From: Acidicapsa dinghuensis
GTDB lineage: Bacteria; Acidobacteriota; Terriglobia; Terriglobales; Acidobacteriaceae
Assembly (NCBI RefSeq): GCF_025685685.1
Contig: NZ_JAGSYH010000012.1
Coordinates: forward strand, 43,428 to 107,427
Length of the DNA: 64,000 bases
Direction: 5' to 3'
The first letter of the stretch is position 1. Each line of letters starts with the position of its first letter. Position numbers and translations under genes: made by a program. Below are positions 32,083 to 40,531 of the stretch, in pieces. The notes under the pieces were generated by a model. The model was not told the DNA's origin. It did not search any database and worked only from the letters and a program-made list of their open reading frames with translations.

Positions 32083-33597
32083 ATGCCGACTGTTACCGAT
32101 TCCGCGGCGCACCAACCCCGCACCGTGCAGGACTACATTGACGAACTGCCGGTCTGGCCCGATGGCACGCGCCTTCCCTCCACGCCCATGACCAGCATGC
32201 AGCGGCTGATCTGGATGCTGGCCGCGGCGGGTAAGTTTTTCGAAGGCTTCGTCGTTTTCATGACCGGCGTGGCCTTGCCGCTCATCGCGCGCCAATTCGA
32301 AATCGGCCCCGCGCAGCGTGGACTGGTGACTGCTGCGAGCCTGTGCGGCATTCTCGTCGGAGCCGTCGGCCTGGGTACTCTGTCGGACCAATTCGGCCGC
32401 AAATCGATGTTTATTGTGGAGATGATCATCTTTACAGCATTCCTTGGCGCGGCCGTCTTTTGCACTAGCTTTACCTCATTGGTGTTCTGCCTCTTTGGAC
32501 TCGGGCTGGCGCTCGGCTGCGACTACCCGACGGCGCACATGATCATCTCCGAGAACATTCCCAGTACCAGCCGCGGCAAGCTGGTCCTGGGTGCCTTCGC
32601 ATTCCAGGCGGTCGGTGCTGTGGCTGGAGCGGCCGTGGGCTACGCGGTGCTGACTGTCGTTTCGAATCTCAATGCATGGCGTTGGATGTTTGCCACAGCG
32701 GTTGTGCCCGCGCTGGTCGTTACGGTGGCTCGTTTCTACATCACCGAAAGCGCTAACTGGCTGCATTCCAAAGGCTCCACCGAGCGCGCCACTGCGGCCG
32801 CCCAACGGCTGCTGGTGCGCACCCCACAATATCCGCAGAACGTGGTGCTGTTGCAAAAGGCGGCTCCAGGGGAACATGGGCATGGCGGCGGATCGTTCTT
32901 CTCTTTGTTTCAGAAGCGCTACCGGCGCGCCACTATTCTTGCGTCTGTGCCATGGTTTCTGCAGGATCTGAGCACATATGGCATCGGCATCTTTGCGCCA
33001 ACCATTCTGGCCACGGCGTTCGGGCACAAGGCAGAACATGTGCGGAGCATGAGCGATCTGATCGCCAATGCTACAGAGGGCGCCAAGGGCGACGCCATGA
33101 TCACGATTCTGCTGATTATCGGCATTGTCTTTGCCGTGATGCTGGCGGACAAGATGGGCCGGATCCGCTTGCAGATTATCGGCTTCATCGGCTGTGCTGT
33201 AGGTCTGCTGATCGCTTCGCTGTCAGTCGACGCGACCGGCGGCCTCAAGGTCGCGCTGATTTTCATCGGCTTTATGCTCTTCCAATTCATGACCAACCTT
33301 GGCCCCAATGCACAGACTTACCTGCTGGCCGGCGAGGTCTTTCCGACTGCTATCCGAGGCGCAGGCGCAGGCTTTGCCGCAGCCTTTGCCAAGATCGGCG
33401 CCGTTGCGACTGCGTTCCTGTTTCCGATCCTGCTTGACGTGATCGGAACGCGGATGTTGCTCTATGGCCTGATTATCAGTTCGATCCTTGGAGCCGTCGT
33501 GACCTGGTTTTTCCGCATCGAGACAGCGGGTGTCAATCTCGACCAGATCGGCGAGCTTGCAGCAGGCACACCGGAGAAATCGAAGGCAATTGCTTGA
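32083..33597 (+). CDS. MFS transporter (12 TM), paired with PstS-like protein
   Basis: The ATG at 32083 is preceded by TAGAGGA; the frame also contains an upstream TTG. The 504-residue protein has about twelve hydrophobic segments and the MFS loop motif GTLSDQFGRKSM between segments 2 and 3, with a related ADKMGRIRLQ after segment 8 and a hydrophilic central loop (about 220-275, H-G-H-G-G). It resembles the metabolite:proton symporter branch that includes phosphate and sugar carriers. The substrate is not readable. Adjacency to a phosphate-type binding protein is unusual for an MFS permease. Its composition matches pstS rather than the flanking genes. Confidence 0.82.
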   Translation: MPTVTDSAAHQPRTVQDYIDELPVWPDGTRLPSTPMTSMQRLIWMLAAAGKFFEGFVVFMTGVALPLIARQFEIGPAQRGLVTAASLCGILVGAVGLGTLSDQFGRKSMFIVEMIIFTAFLGAAVFCTSFTSLVFCLFGLGLALGCDYPTAHMIISENIPSTSRGKLVLGAFAFQAVGAVAGAAVGYAVLTVVSNLNAWRWMFATAVVPALVVTVARFYITESANWLHSKGSTERATAAAQRLLVRTPQYPQNVVLLQKAAPGEHGHGGGSFFSLFQKRYRRATILASVPWFLQDLSTYGIGIFAPTILATAFGHKAEHVRSMSDLIANATEGAKGDAMITILLIIGIVFAVMLADKMGRIRLQIIGFIGCAVGLLIASLSVDATGGLKVALIFIGFMLFQFMTNLGPNAQTYLLAGEVFPTAIRGAGAGFAAAFAKIGAVATAFLFPILLDVIGTRMLLYGLIISSILGAVVTWFFRIETAGVNLDQIGELAAGTPEKSKAIA

Positions 33598-33722
33598 ACT
33601 GGTTGGAGAGCCGTCAGCAGCCGCTGCTCGATGCTGGAATCCCCATCCTCAATTGGCGATATCAGGCCGAAGCACTCATTGAGCCGGAGCTCGGAGCATT
33701 CGAGCGAGGCTGGTACCGATAA
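33594..33722 (+). pseudogene. Short open frame after the MFS gene, possible remnant
   Basis: A 42-residue frame (TTG 33594 to TAA 33722) contains AGIPILNWRYQAEALIEPEL and GAFERGWYR, which reads like real protein but matches nothing recognised. It has no ribosome binding site and overlaps the MFS stop by 4 nt. It could be a decayed downstream gene of the block. Confidence 0.25.
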
Positions 33723-33818
33723 ACGCCCTTCTCGCCACTAGAACATCTAGTTTTTTCATCGCCGGAAACTTCGGATTCTAAGTGCTCCACTGCAGACATG
33801 TCTCGTCATGACCTGGTT

Positions 33819-34826
33819 TCAAATCAACTCCATTCCCCAAAGATCATGCAGATGCAGCACACCCTCCACGCGCCCCGCATCATCCACCACCACCAGCGAA
33901 GTAATCTTCTTCTCCTCCAACACCGCCAGCGCCCGCGCCGCCAACTCGCCCGCCGCAATCGTCTTCGGCGCTCGATTCATCGCCTGTTCCGCAGTCATCG
34001 CTAGCGCAGCACCACCCTCGCGCTCCAGCAACCGCCGCAGATCCCCATCCGAAATCACACCCAGCAGCTTTCTATCTTGCTGCACCGTCGTCAGCCCCAG
34101 CTTCTTCCGGCTCATCTCATAAATCACATCCGTCATCGCCGTAGAAGCAGCCACTACCGGTACCGCCTCACCCGCATGCATCAGCTCACGCACCAGCTTC
34201 AGCTTCTTCCCCAGTTTCCCGCCCGGATGCAGCTCCGCAAAATCCTCAGCCCTGAATCCTTTGCGCAGCGAAACCGCCACCGCCAGCGCATCCCCCAGCG
34301 CCAGCATCGCCGTCGTAGAGGCCGTCGGTGCCAGATTCATCCCGCAAGCCTCGCGCTCCACCGAGCAATCCAACACCACATCGCTCGCCGCCGCCAGCGT
34401 CGAGCCCAAATTGCAGCAGAAAGAAATCAGCGCATCACCTTTGCGCTTCAGCGTAGCCAGCAACCGCAGAATCTCTTCCGTCTCCCCGCTCGCCGAAAGC
34501 GCAATTACCACATCTCCCGGCATCAGCACGCCCAGATCTCCATGCACCGCTTCAGCCGGATGCAGAAACAGCGCCGGCGATCCGGTTGAGCTGAGCGTCG
34601 CAGCAATCTTCTGCGCAATGATCCCGCTCTTGCCCATGCCCGTAACGACAACTCGCCCGCGCCCCTCGCCGCACCGCACCACTAGCTCAATGGCCCTGCC
34701 AAAATCCTTGGCCATCAATCCAGACGCCCCATCCAGCCGCTCGGCCAGTGCCTCAAGCGCCCGCGCTTCCGTCCTCACCAGCTCCGCCGGAGTGATACCA
34801 TCCGGTGCATTCCCTTTAGCTTCCAT
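33819..34826 (-). CDS. kdsD: D-arabinose 5-phosphate isomerase (KdsD/KpsF family)
   Basis: The enzyme makes arabinose 5-phosphate from ribulose 5-phosphate for Kdo in lipopolysaccharide. The 335-residue protein has a SIS domain (about 40-185) with VVVTGMGKSGIIAQKIAATLSSTGSP broken over the substrate loop, LHPAEAVHGDLGVLMPGDVV and ALSASGETEEIL. Two CBS domains follow (about 215-330), with GVISDGDLRRLLE and the final GVLHLHDLW. The KdsD order is complete. It implies a Kdo-containing outer membrane. The gene is divergent from the TlpA-like gene. Confidence 0.93.
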   Translation of the reverse strand: MEAKGNAPDGITPAELVRTEARALEALAERLDGASGLMAKDFGRAIELVVRCGEGRGRVVVTGMGKSGIIAQKIAATLSSTGSPALFLHPAEAVHGDLGVLMPGDVVIALSASGETEEILRLLATLKRKGDALISFCCNLGSTLAAASDVVLDCSVEREACGMNLAPTASTTAMLALGDALAVAVSLRKGFRAEDFAELHPGGKLGKKLKLVRELMHAGEAVPVVAASTAMTDVIYEMSRKKLGLTTVQQDRKLLGVISDGDLRRLLEREGGAALAMTAEQAMNRAPKTIAAGELAARALAVLEEKKITSLVVVDDAGRVEGVLHLHDLWGMELI

Positions 34827-34930
34827 GCGCTTCCGATGGTAGCAGTTTGACGACCAGAACCTGTAACCCCCGTTGGAACGGAATCATCTAAAGCACAGCG
34901 CCTTACAATAAGCACGGGGGATCCACGCAT

Positions 34931-35563
34931 TTGAAACGCAACGTTATTGTCATCTCTGCAGTCGTTTTTGTCCTGGCGCTTCTGGGGTTCGCCGGATGGG
35001 CCAATCATCTGAACCGTGTACACGCCGCACTCCAGGTTCAGGCTCAGCAGGATCAGGCTAACCTCGTTTCCGATGCAGCCGGTGTGGGACACCTGGCTTC
35101 TCCCATGGTCGGTAAAGCGGCCCCCAGCTTCACCTTGACCAATCTCCAGGGCAAAAAGGTCTCTCTCGCCGATTACAAAGGCAAAGCCATCCAGCTAAAC
35201 TTCTGGGCCACCTGGTGCGCACCCTGCAAGATCGAAACCCCCTGGCTCGTCGACCTTGAAAAGCAATATTCGCCCCAAGGCTTCGAAATCCTCGGCGTAT
35301 CCTTTGACGATCTGGATCAGGACGATACCAAGCTTCTCGCTAAGGAGAAAGTAGACATCGCCAAGGCCGCCGATCAGCTTGGGATTCATTATCCCGTCTT
35401 ACTCGACGGCGACAGCATCGCTAAATCCTACGGTGATCCTGACGTCTTCCCGACCTCTTTCTTCATCAACCGAGAAGGCGAAATCACCAACGTCACCTTC
35501 GGCCTCACCTCAAAAGACGATCTCGAAAACAACATCCGCAAGGCCCTCGGAGAAGCGAAGTAG
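34931..35563 (+). CDS. TlpA/ResA-like membrane-anchored thiol-disulfide protein
   Basis: The 210-residue protein starts at TTG 34931 after GGGGGATCC and has one N-terminal membrane anchor (VIVISAVVFVLALLGFAGWA). A thioredoxin fold follows from about residue 60: APSFTLTNLQGKKVSLADYKG, the redox site NFWATWCAPCKIE (C-A-P-C), and the cis-Pro in DVFPTSFFI. TlpA/ResA proteins reduce disulfides in apocytochrome c or other periplasmic partners. It is followed 52 nt downstream by a free-standing DsbD-alpha-like protein, the natural electron-transfer partner type. Confidence 0.9.
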   Translation: MKRNVIVISAVVFVLALLGFAGWANHLNRVHAALQVQAQQDQANLVSDAAGVGHLASPMVGKAAPSFTLTNLQGKKVSLADYKGKAIQLNFWATWCAPCKIETPWLVDLEKQYSPQGFEILGVSFDDLDQDDTKLLAKEKVDIAKAADQLGIHYPVLLDGDSIAKSYGDPDVFPTSFFINREGEITNVTFGLTSKDDLENNIRKALGEAK

Positions 35564-35615
35564 GAGAAACAAAGTAGGAAAAGTTAACTAAGAGAAGGGA
35601 AGCAGGAGAACCGCC

Positions 35616-36116
35616 ATGATGATTCTTCGTAGTTCGGCTTTGATGCTCAGCGTAGCTCTCGCCGGTCTCGTCGCGACTGCGCAATCTCCCTTCGACAATC
35701 TCCCAAAACAGTCGAAGGCTCCGCAGTCCGTTTCCTATCTCTTTCCCGAGCAGATCACCATTCCCGCTGGCAAGCCAGCCACCGTGGATCTGCATTTCAA
35801 GGTAGCTGCAGGCCTGCATGTTAACTCGCACACGCCAGCCGAAGAGGCTCTCATCCCCACAACTCTGAAATTTCCTGAAGATTCCGCTGTCAAGCTCGCA
35901 AAGGCCGATTATCCGCATGGCGAACCGTTTACATATCCAAACGATCCCGGCCAAAAGCTCAGCGTCTATACCGGCGAGTTCACGATCCACACCGAGATTG
36001 TTGCCCCCAAAGGCGACCATCTCTTGCAAGCCTCGCTACGCTATCAGGCTTGCAGCAATGAGCTTTGCCTGCCTCCGCGTACCATCCCCATCGCCATCGA
36101 CATAATCGCTAAGTAA
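35616..36116 (+). CDS. Free-standing DsbD N-terminal (alpha) domain protein
   Basis: The 166-residue secreted protein has a signal peptide (SSALMLSVALAGLVATAQS) and an immunoglobulin-like fold of the DsbD alpha type: ITIPAGKPATVDLHFKVAAG, LHVNSHTPAEEALIPTTLKF, and the end pattern YQACSNELCLPPRTIPI with the redox Cys pair. In full-length DsbD this domain takes electrons from the membrane domain and passes them to periplasmic partners. Here no membrane domain is fused. AGCAGGAGAACC gives a good ribosome binding site. It is cotranscribed with the TlpA-like gene. Confidence 0.85.
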   Translation: MMILRSSALMLSVALAGLVATAQSPFDNLPKQSKAPQSVSYLFPEQITIPAGKPATVDLHFKVAAGLHVNSHTPAEEALIPTTLKFPEDSAVKLAKADYPHGEPFTYPNDPGQKLSVYTGEFTIHTEIVAPKGDHLLQASLRYQACSNELCLPPRTIPIAIDIIAK

Positions 36117-36173
36117 CAACAGCGAGTCCGCAGACATCGCGCCTGTGCCGATGCTCCATCCGGCAAGAGTTCT

Positions 36174-36194
36174 CTGACCCCTGATCTCTATCAG
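36174..36194. repeat. Heptanucleotide repeat, second locus
   Basis: CTGACCC, CTGATCT and CTATCAG run head to tail, the first two being the same units as those before nei at 22110-22143. The repeat overlaps the stop of the outer-membrane protein gene. Confidence 0.5.
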
Positions 36195-36748
36195 AAAATC
36201 CGGTAGTTCATCCCCACGCTCACGCCATAGGGATTCAGTCGATCTCCAAGAAAATCCGGCCACCATTGATATTCGAAGTCACCGCGCACGCTCCAGCGCC
36301 GGTCCAGTCGAATATCCGTTCCACCGCCAAATGCGATTGTGTTAAAACGCCCTGTCCCGATGCCCGGTCCAAAGTTCATATTGCTGAACCCACCCAGCAC
36401 CTTCACATACGGCTGCGCCTTCCAGAAATGAAAGATCTTTTTCCGCGGACCGATCAGGTAGTTGTCCTGGCTTATGCCGTAATACTCATGAAAGTGCTGC
36501 CAGCGTCCCTCGGCTTCGATGCCATAGCCACGAAAGATATTCAGATCGACATATCCTCCGACACCGCCCAGCTTGTAATCCACATAGTCCGGTTGAAATA
36601 CCGAAACAAAGCCGCCGGCAGTCAGCGACAAAGAGCCCTTAACCGCTGCGGGCACAACCTGGCCTCGCACCTGCTGAGCAGCCAATCCACAAAACACAAC
36701 ACTGATCAGGAAAAAAGCAAAACGGTATCTTCTAAGCAACATGCACAT
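36191..36748 (-). CDS. Outer-membrane beta-barrel protein
   Basis: Starting at ATG 36748 gives 185 residues; the frame is open further upstream but that part lacks signal-peptide character. The N-terminus MCMLLRRYRFAFFLISVVFC is a signal peptide with cleavage near QVRGQ. Alternating aromatic/hydrophobic strands follow (GVGGYVDLNIFRGYGIEAEG, QPYVKVLGGFSNMNFG, SVRGDFEYQWWPDF), and the chain ends in the barrel-type signal VSVGMNYRIF with terminal Phe. This is an OmpA/OmpW-like small barrel of unknown role. Confidence 0.82.
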   Translation of the reverse strand: MCMLLRRYRFAFFLISVVFCGLAAQQVRGQVVPAAVKGSLSLTAGGFVSVFQPDYVDYKLGGVGGYVDLNIFRGYGIEAEGRWQHFHEYYGISQDNYLIGPRKKIFHFWKAQPYVKVLGGFSNMNFGPGIGTGRFNTIAFGGGTDIRLDRRWSVRGDFEYQWWPDFLGDRLNPYGVSVGMNYRIF

Positions 36749-36902
36749 TCCAGACTTCGCAGGAGTATGACGCCCTTCAGGGGAGAAAGTATCAGGCGCT
36801 CTCAAAAGTATAGCCGGGATATTCCAGAACCCTGAGATCGTATCCCAGCGTTCGGAACCCCGGCCATGAATGAAATCGAAGTAGATCCCTGTTGAAATTC
36901 CC

Positions 36903-36930
36903 CACTCCAGACGTCGTGATGTCTGGAGTG
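36903..36930 (-). terminator. Hairpin downstream of the M48-like gene
   Basis: CACTCCAGAC (36903-36912) and GTCTGGAGTG (36921-36930) form a perfect 10-bp stem with an 8-nt loop, 12 nt after the stop at 36943 (minus strand). No T tract follows, so it may act as a transcript-end stabiliser or weak terminator. Confidence 0.55.
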
Positions 36931-36942
36931 GAGAATATGCGA

Positions 36943-38700
36943 TTAGTTGGTGCCTGTCGGGTTTGCGCCCGGCTGCCCGTTACCTGGGGCAGGAGCGGTG
37001 CCTGGCTGAGCTGGCGTATTCTTCTGCGCGTCCTCGTAACGCTGTAGCCTGTAGTACACCGGCGTCACCTCAAACGGCATTTTGTCGCGGGCATTCATCG
37101 GAGCATACCGCTTCGCGTTCAACATGTACTCCTTGTCGTCCCACGGATCAGTCTTCAGCCAGCTTCCCAGCGGCAGCGCGGCCACTTGTGCTGTGTTGTC
37201 CTGATCCAGCTTCGGAGCCGTCTTCGCAATATCCGCCAGCCATGGTGTGCCGTCTGCCTTCAGCATCGAGTCGCCCAGCTTCGGCGAGTTGAGCTGCTTC
37301 AACGCCTTGTCGCGATCCTCGAGCTGCACAAAGTAAAGACCTGCATTCGCAATCTTGTCCTTGTACATCGAGTTCTGCATGTACTGGGTTGCCAGCTTCG
37401 CTGCCTGGAAGTTGTCCTCGTCCGTGTGGTTCATCTTGATCCGCTGGAACGAAGCCTCATCCGGGAAGAGCAGGCGATCGTTGAACGCATAGCGTGTATC
37501 GATGTGATGTCCCAGCGCCACGTGCGCAAGCTCCATCGCTACCACCGCTGCGATCGACTCTTCATTCGGCAGTGTATCGATCAGTCCCTTGCTGATCAGG
37601 ATCGTGTTGCCGATCGTCGTCGCTTCCACTGTCGTTGTCAGCAGAATGCGGCAATGAATCGGGTCAGGGAAGTTGAGATTGTTCGGTACCGCCAGGTTTA
37701 CAACAATCTGTTCCAGCGTCTTGTCAAAGTCGCTCGGCGGAGCCAGCAAACCAGCCTGCACCAACCGGTCGATCACGTTGTTCTCAGCCTGCTGCACCCA
37801 CTCGCGTGTCGCCTGCAGCGGAGTCACATCCTGCGATTGGCCGCTCTGGTCAACCGCACCTTCTACCTGCACCGAAACATTTTCGCTGTCGCGCGTCGGC
37901 AGTGTCAGCGAGTAGCCCCAGAAGTGCGTCTGCGCGCGCAGGCCAACCATCTTGCCGCCTTCGATGCGCTGCGACTCTTCCACATAGATCGCCACCGGCA
38001 GCCACAGGTCCGGCTGCATGTTCATGCGCCAGCTGTCAAAGTGGAAGTACTCCTTGTTGTTGTCCTCGCTTTGGCTCTCTGTGTAAGTTCCATTGAAGCG
38101 GACAATGTTTCCGTCCTGATCCTCGATCCAGACGCGGCCAAAGAACCGGCCATACCCCTTCACCGAATCACGCGGGTGTACGTCAAACTCCCATGTACGA
38201 ACCGATCCCAGGAACTCGCGCCGCACATAGCTGAACACATAGTGTTGCTGGTCGAATCCTGTCGGATCGACAAACATCATCTGCGTAAAGCCGTTGGAGT
38301 TAAAGGTTTCCTTATCCAGATGCAGGGCCTTGCCGATGTTGGTAAATGCTGACAGAGAGCCCTTGAAGAATCCGTGCTTCGAAGCGCTCCGTGCCTCGTA
38401 CGGCTTATCGGTAAAAGCCTTGCGGAAATCCACCCGGTTCAGCATGTACGTGTCCGAAGTCGGCACCTGATACAGCTTGTCGTCGGGGCGCATCTCCTGA
38501 ATGTAGGTCTCCACCAGCGGCGTGCGCTGCTGAATGTTCTTGATGACTACCTTCTCGCGGGCGATTGCTTTTTCTACCAGAGCAGCCTGGTCGGCAGTGA
38601 GTTGGTGCGCCTGTTCATACTTCGGTTGCTTCTTCGCTTGCGCAATTGGCACACCTAAAGTCAGGGCCAGTAGGGGGAGGGAATACTTCAACAACTTCAT
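36943..38700 (-). CDS. Secreted M48-like metalloprotease homologue lacking the first zinc His
   Basis: The 585-residue protein has a signal peptide (LPLLALTLGVPIAQA). Its C-terminal half contains ESIAAVVAMELAHVALGHHI at about 381-400, clearly the M48 helix usually written HExxH, but the first His is Met (codon 37534-37536, residue 389). The neighbourhood AVVA-ELAHVALGHH is otherwise standard. A loop that often gives the third ligand Glu is near HTDEDNFQAAKLATQYM. An active zinc site is therefore doubtful. The N-terminal half (about 30-330) carries beta-rich sequence of unknown type. The C-terminus is a Pro/Gly/Ala-rich tail. It lies upstream of an outer-membrane gene and downstream of tonB. 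Confidence 0.8.
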   Translation of the reverse strand: MKLLKYSLPLLALTLGVPIAQAKKQPKYEQAHQLTADQAALVEKAIAREKVVIKNIQQRTPLVETYIQEMRPDDKLYQVPTSDTYMLNRVDFRKAFTDKPYEARSASKHGFFKGSLSAFTNIGKALHLDKETFNSNGFTQMMFVDPTGFDQQHYVFSYVRREFLGSVRTWEFDVHPRDSVKGYGRFFGRVWIEDQDGNIVRFNGTYTESQSEDNNKEYFHFDSWRMNMQPDLWLPVAIYVEESQRIEGGKMVGLRAQTHFWGYSLTLPTRDSENVSVQVEGAVDQSGQSQDVTPLQATREWVQQAENNVIDRLVQAGLLAPPSDFDKTLEQIVVNLAVPNNLNFPDPIHCRILLTTTVEATTIGNTILISKGLIDTLPNEESIAAVVAMELAHVALGHHIDTRYAFNDRLLFPDEASFQRIKMNHTDEDNFQAAKLATQYMQNSMYKDKIANAGLYFVQLEDRDKALKQLNSPKLGDSMLKADGTPWLADIAKTAPKLDQDNTAQVAALPLGSWLKTDPWDDKEYMLNAKRYAPMNARDKMPFEVTPVYYRLQRYEDAQKNTPAQPGTAPAPGNGQPGANPTGTN

Positions 38701-38832
38701 TGCAGGCTCCTAAGGTGAAAATCGTCTGTTCGTGCTTGGCCGCCTTCACCTGCCATTCTAAGAGGCTTCGGGGCTTGCGGCTTGCTTCGTGTGTTATCTC
38801 GTCGAATACGTCACAAGTGCGTATAGCAGCGG

Positions 38833-39906
38833 TTATGCGGTCTGGAACTTGATAATGATGTTCGTTTCGTAGTCCACAGCATGGCCGTTCTGCGTTGCGG
38901 GCTTAAACCGATAGCTCGGCGCCGACCGCATGGCAGATTCGTCCAGTCCATGGCCCAGACCATGAATGACGTGGTGCACCACCATCCGTCCGTCGGTGGT
39001 GATCGTTACACGCAGTACTACATCCCCCTGAATTTTTAATTGCTTCGCCTCAGATGTGTACTCAGGCTCGGCGTGGCTCAACAACACCGGCGGAGTCGTC
39101 TTCGGTTCAGCCGACATCATTGCGGAACCGCTTGAGCCCGGTGTCGAAGAGGTTCCAGGAATGCCGGCGGATCCTACGTGAGCACCGTTTCCATATGCGC
39201 CCTGCTGCGCCGTGCCATTGCCTCCCGGAATGCCGGCGGAAGCAACTCTGCCTACCGTGCCCGCATTCGATCCGGACCTCACGCCATTTCCGAACCCTGT
39301 CGATCCAACAACGCCGCGCGGAGCCTCCGCATTGCCCTGCATTCCTCCATAAGGATTGCCGAGAGCTGCAACCGTCGCTGGCCGTGCCGCATTTGGATTC
39401 GGACGTACCCCATTGAGGTCCCCAAGATGCACTGCCGCAACTGAGGGGTGCTGCTGGGGCTCAAGAGCCGGAGCAGCCGCCGCGGCCAGCGCAGCCTTAG
39501 GTTGAGGCGCAAGTATCACCTGCGGCTTCGCTGCTTCAACCTTAGGCATTGCGGGAGTCTCTTTAATTACCATCTGCTTGATCGCGGGCCGGGGCTCTGC
39601 CTTCGGGACGTTGATCTTAGGCAGGTCAAGCTTTGCCAGCTTCGGCTCGGGTGGCGGAGGAACCTTCACTTTCGGCATCGGTGGTGTCTTCACCTTGATC
39701 TCAGGTGGAGGCGTTACTGGAAATACAATCTGCGTCGACTCCATCTTCCGCACCTCAATTGCATGGTGGGCAAAACTTCCCACGACCAGCAAAAGGGCCA
39801 AAAGTGAAACGTTCAGTATCGTGCTAGTCACAAAAGATGCAGGATTTCTCTCCGGCTCGGGAAGCAATCCGAAGTGTGTCCGTCCAGCATATGAAGTCGA
39901 TGGCAT
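38833..39906 (-). CDS. tonB: TonB-family energy transducer
   Basis: TonB proteins transmit proton-motive force from the inner membrane to outer-membrane receptors. The 357-residue protein has one N-terminal anchor (FVTSTILNVSLLALLLVVGS), a Pro/Lys-rich periplasmic stretch (PPPEIKVKTPPMPKVKVPPP and similar) and a Gly/Asn-rich middle (about 165-260). The C-terminal TonB domain has EYTSEAKQLKIQGDVVLRVT, TTDGRMVVHHVIHGLGHGLD and SYRFKPATQNGHAVDYETN. No ExbB/ExbD or receptor genes are nearby. The upstream region contains a perfect palindrome with a -10 box. Confidence 0.9.
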   Translation of the reverse strand: MPSTSYAGRTHFGLLPEPERNPASFVTSTILNVSLLALLLVVGSFAHHAIEVRKMESTQIVFPVTPPPEIKVKTPPMPKVKVPPPPEPKLAKLDLPKINVPKAEPRPAIKQMVIKETPAMPKVEAAKPQVILAPQPKAALAAAAAPALEPQQHPSVAAVHLGDLNGVRPNPNAARPATVAALGNPYGGMQGNAEAPRGVVGSTGFGNGVRSGSNAGTVGRVASAGIPGGNGTAQQGAYGNGAHVGSAGIPGTSSTPGSSGSAMMSAEPKTTPPVLLSHAEPEYTSEAKQLKIQGDVVLRVTITTDGRMVVHHVIHGLGHGLDESAMRSAPSYRFKPATQNGHAVDYETNIIIKFQTA

Positions 39907-39939
39907 ATTTTTCTGTCCTCAAATCGCGGTGGCTGGCCG

Positions 39940-39951
39940 CGGTTATAACCG
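39940..39951 (-). promoter_or_regulatory. Palindromic operator/-10 region of tonB
   Basis: CGGTTATAACCG is a perfect 12-bp palindrome centred on TTATAA. On the minus strand TATAAC would be a -10 box, about 35-40 nt before the tonB ATG, with TTTCAT 16 nt upstream as a possible -35. A related string lies near galE at 40454. Confidence 0.4.
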
Positions 39952-40090
39952 ATTTGCAAAAAAATGAAAGACGTCCTGGTCCGTAGCCATCCCTAACGGG
40001 AAACATGCAGGCAGCTTATGCCGTCCTGTGCTCAGACACAGATTTTTGTGCTCCGCCTCTGTGATTCGATGCAACTTCCTCGTGTTATTG

Positions 40091-40112
40091 TCCGCTCGCC
40101 GGGCGGAGTTTT
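40091..40112 (+). terminator. Plus-strand hairpin with T tract, no known upstream gene
   Basis: TCCGC (40091-40095) pairs with GCGGA (40103-40107), followed by GTTTTTA. The layout is that of an intrinsic terminator with a short stem. No plus-strand coding sequence lies just upstream, so a short untranslated transcript is possible. Confidence 0.35.
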
Positions 40113-40453
40113 TAGGGCCCTGCGGAGCTCCGAGGTTTCTCGTGTGGTTCCGCGCAGTGCAATTGAGTTGTTTTCTGCTTACATCTCATCTGCAAACTCA
40201 TGCAAAATCCGTCCAGAATTGCTCGGATCGCCTGAATGTCAGACGAACGAAAGCCTGAATCGTTCATCGTCCAGACACCAACACCTCGGTGCGAACTTCC
40301 TGGCCAAGACAATAAGCCAGACACCTCGGTAATCGGCGTCTAAGGTTACTTCATCAACAACTTCTTTTCCGCGGTTGTCGATGTCCCTCACCGTGAAAAC
40401 AACACATTTTGCTGCGGCCCGCCGTCTGGGAGACGGTCTTAGAACAGTGTAAC

Positions 40454-40465
40454 CGGTTTATAACC
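40454..40465 (+). promoter_or_regulatory. Operator-like GGTTTATAACC site upstream of galE
   Basis: CGGTTTATAACC differs from the tonB site by one inserted T. TATAAC within it is a possible -10 box for galE, about 65 nt before the ATG. It follows a small hairpin (40422-40436). Confidence 0.3.
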
Positions 40466-40531
40466 AAGTCTGTTCAGCCTGTGTATTAGTTTAAACTTAT
40501 CTCAAAAGCAGGTCCAAAGGGCAAAAATTTT

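Larger units (their letters stand above)
39907..40531. other. 625-nt divergent regulatory region between tonB and galE
   Basis: No coding sequence is supported here. It contains CGGTTATAACCG (39940-39951) with a tonB -10 box, a plus-strand hairpin with T tract at 40091-40112, the hairpin CCGTCT-GGG-AGACGG at 40422-40436, and CGGTTTATAACC at 40454-40465 before galE. The two GGTT(T)ATAACC sites lie one near each gene. Confidence 0.55.

Noticed and set aside
37186..38352. Plus-strand frame of 388 codons across the M48-like gene
   Set aside because: Antisense to a gene with signal peptide and family motifs; composition rich in Arg, His and Leu only.
40018..40332. Small frames of 76-104 codons in the tonB-galE spacer
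   Set aside because: No coding features, overlapping alternatives in several frames, and the region is better read as regulatory DNA.
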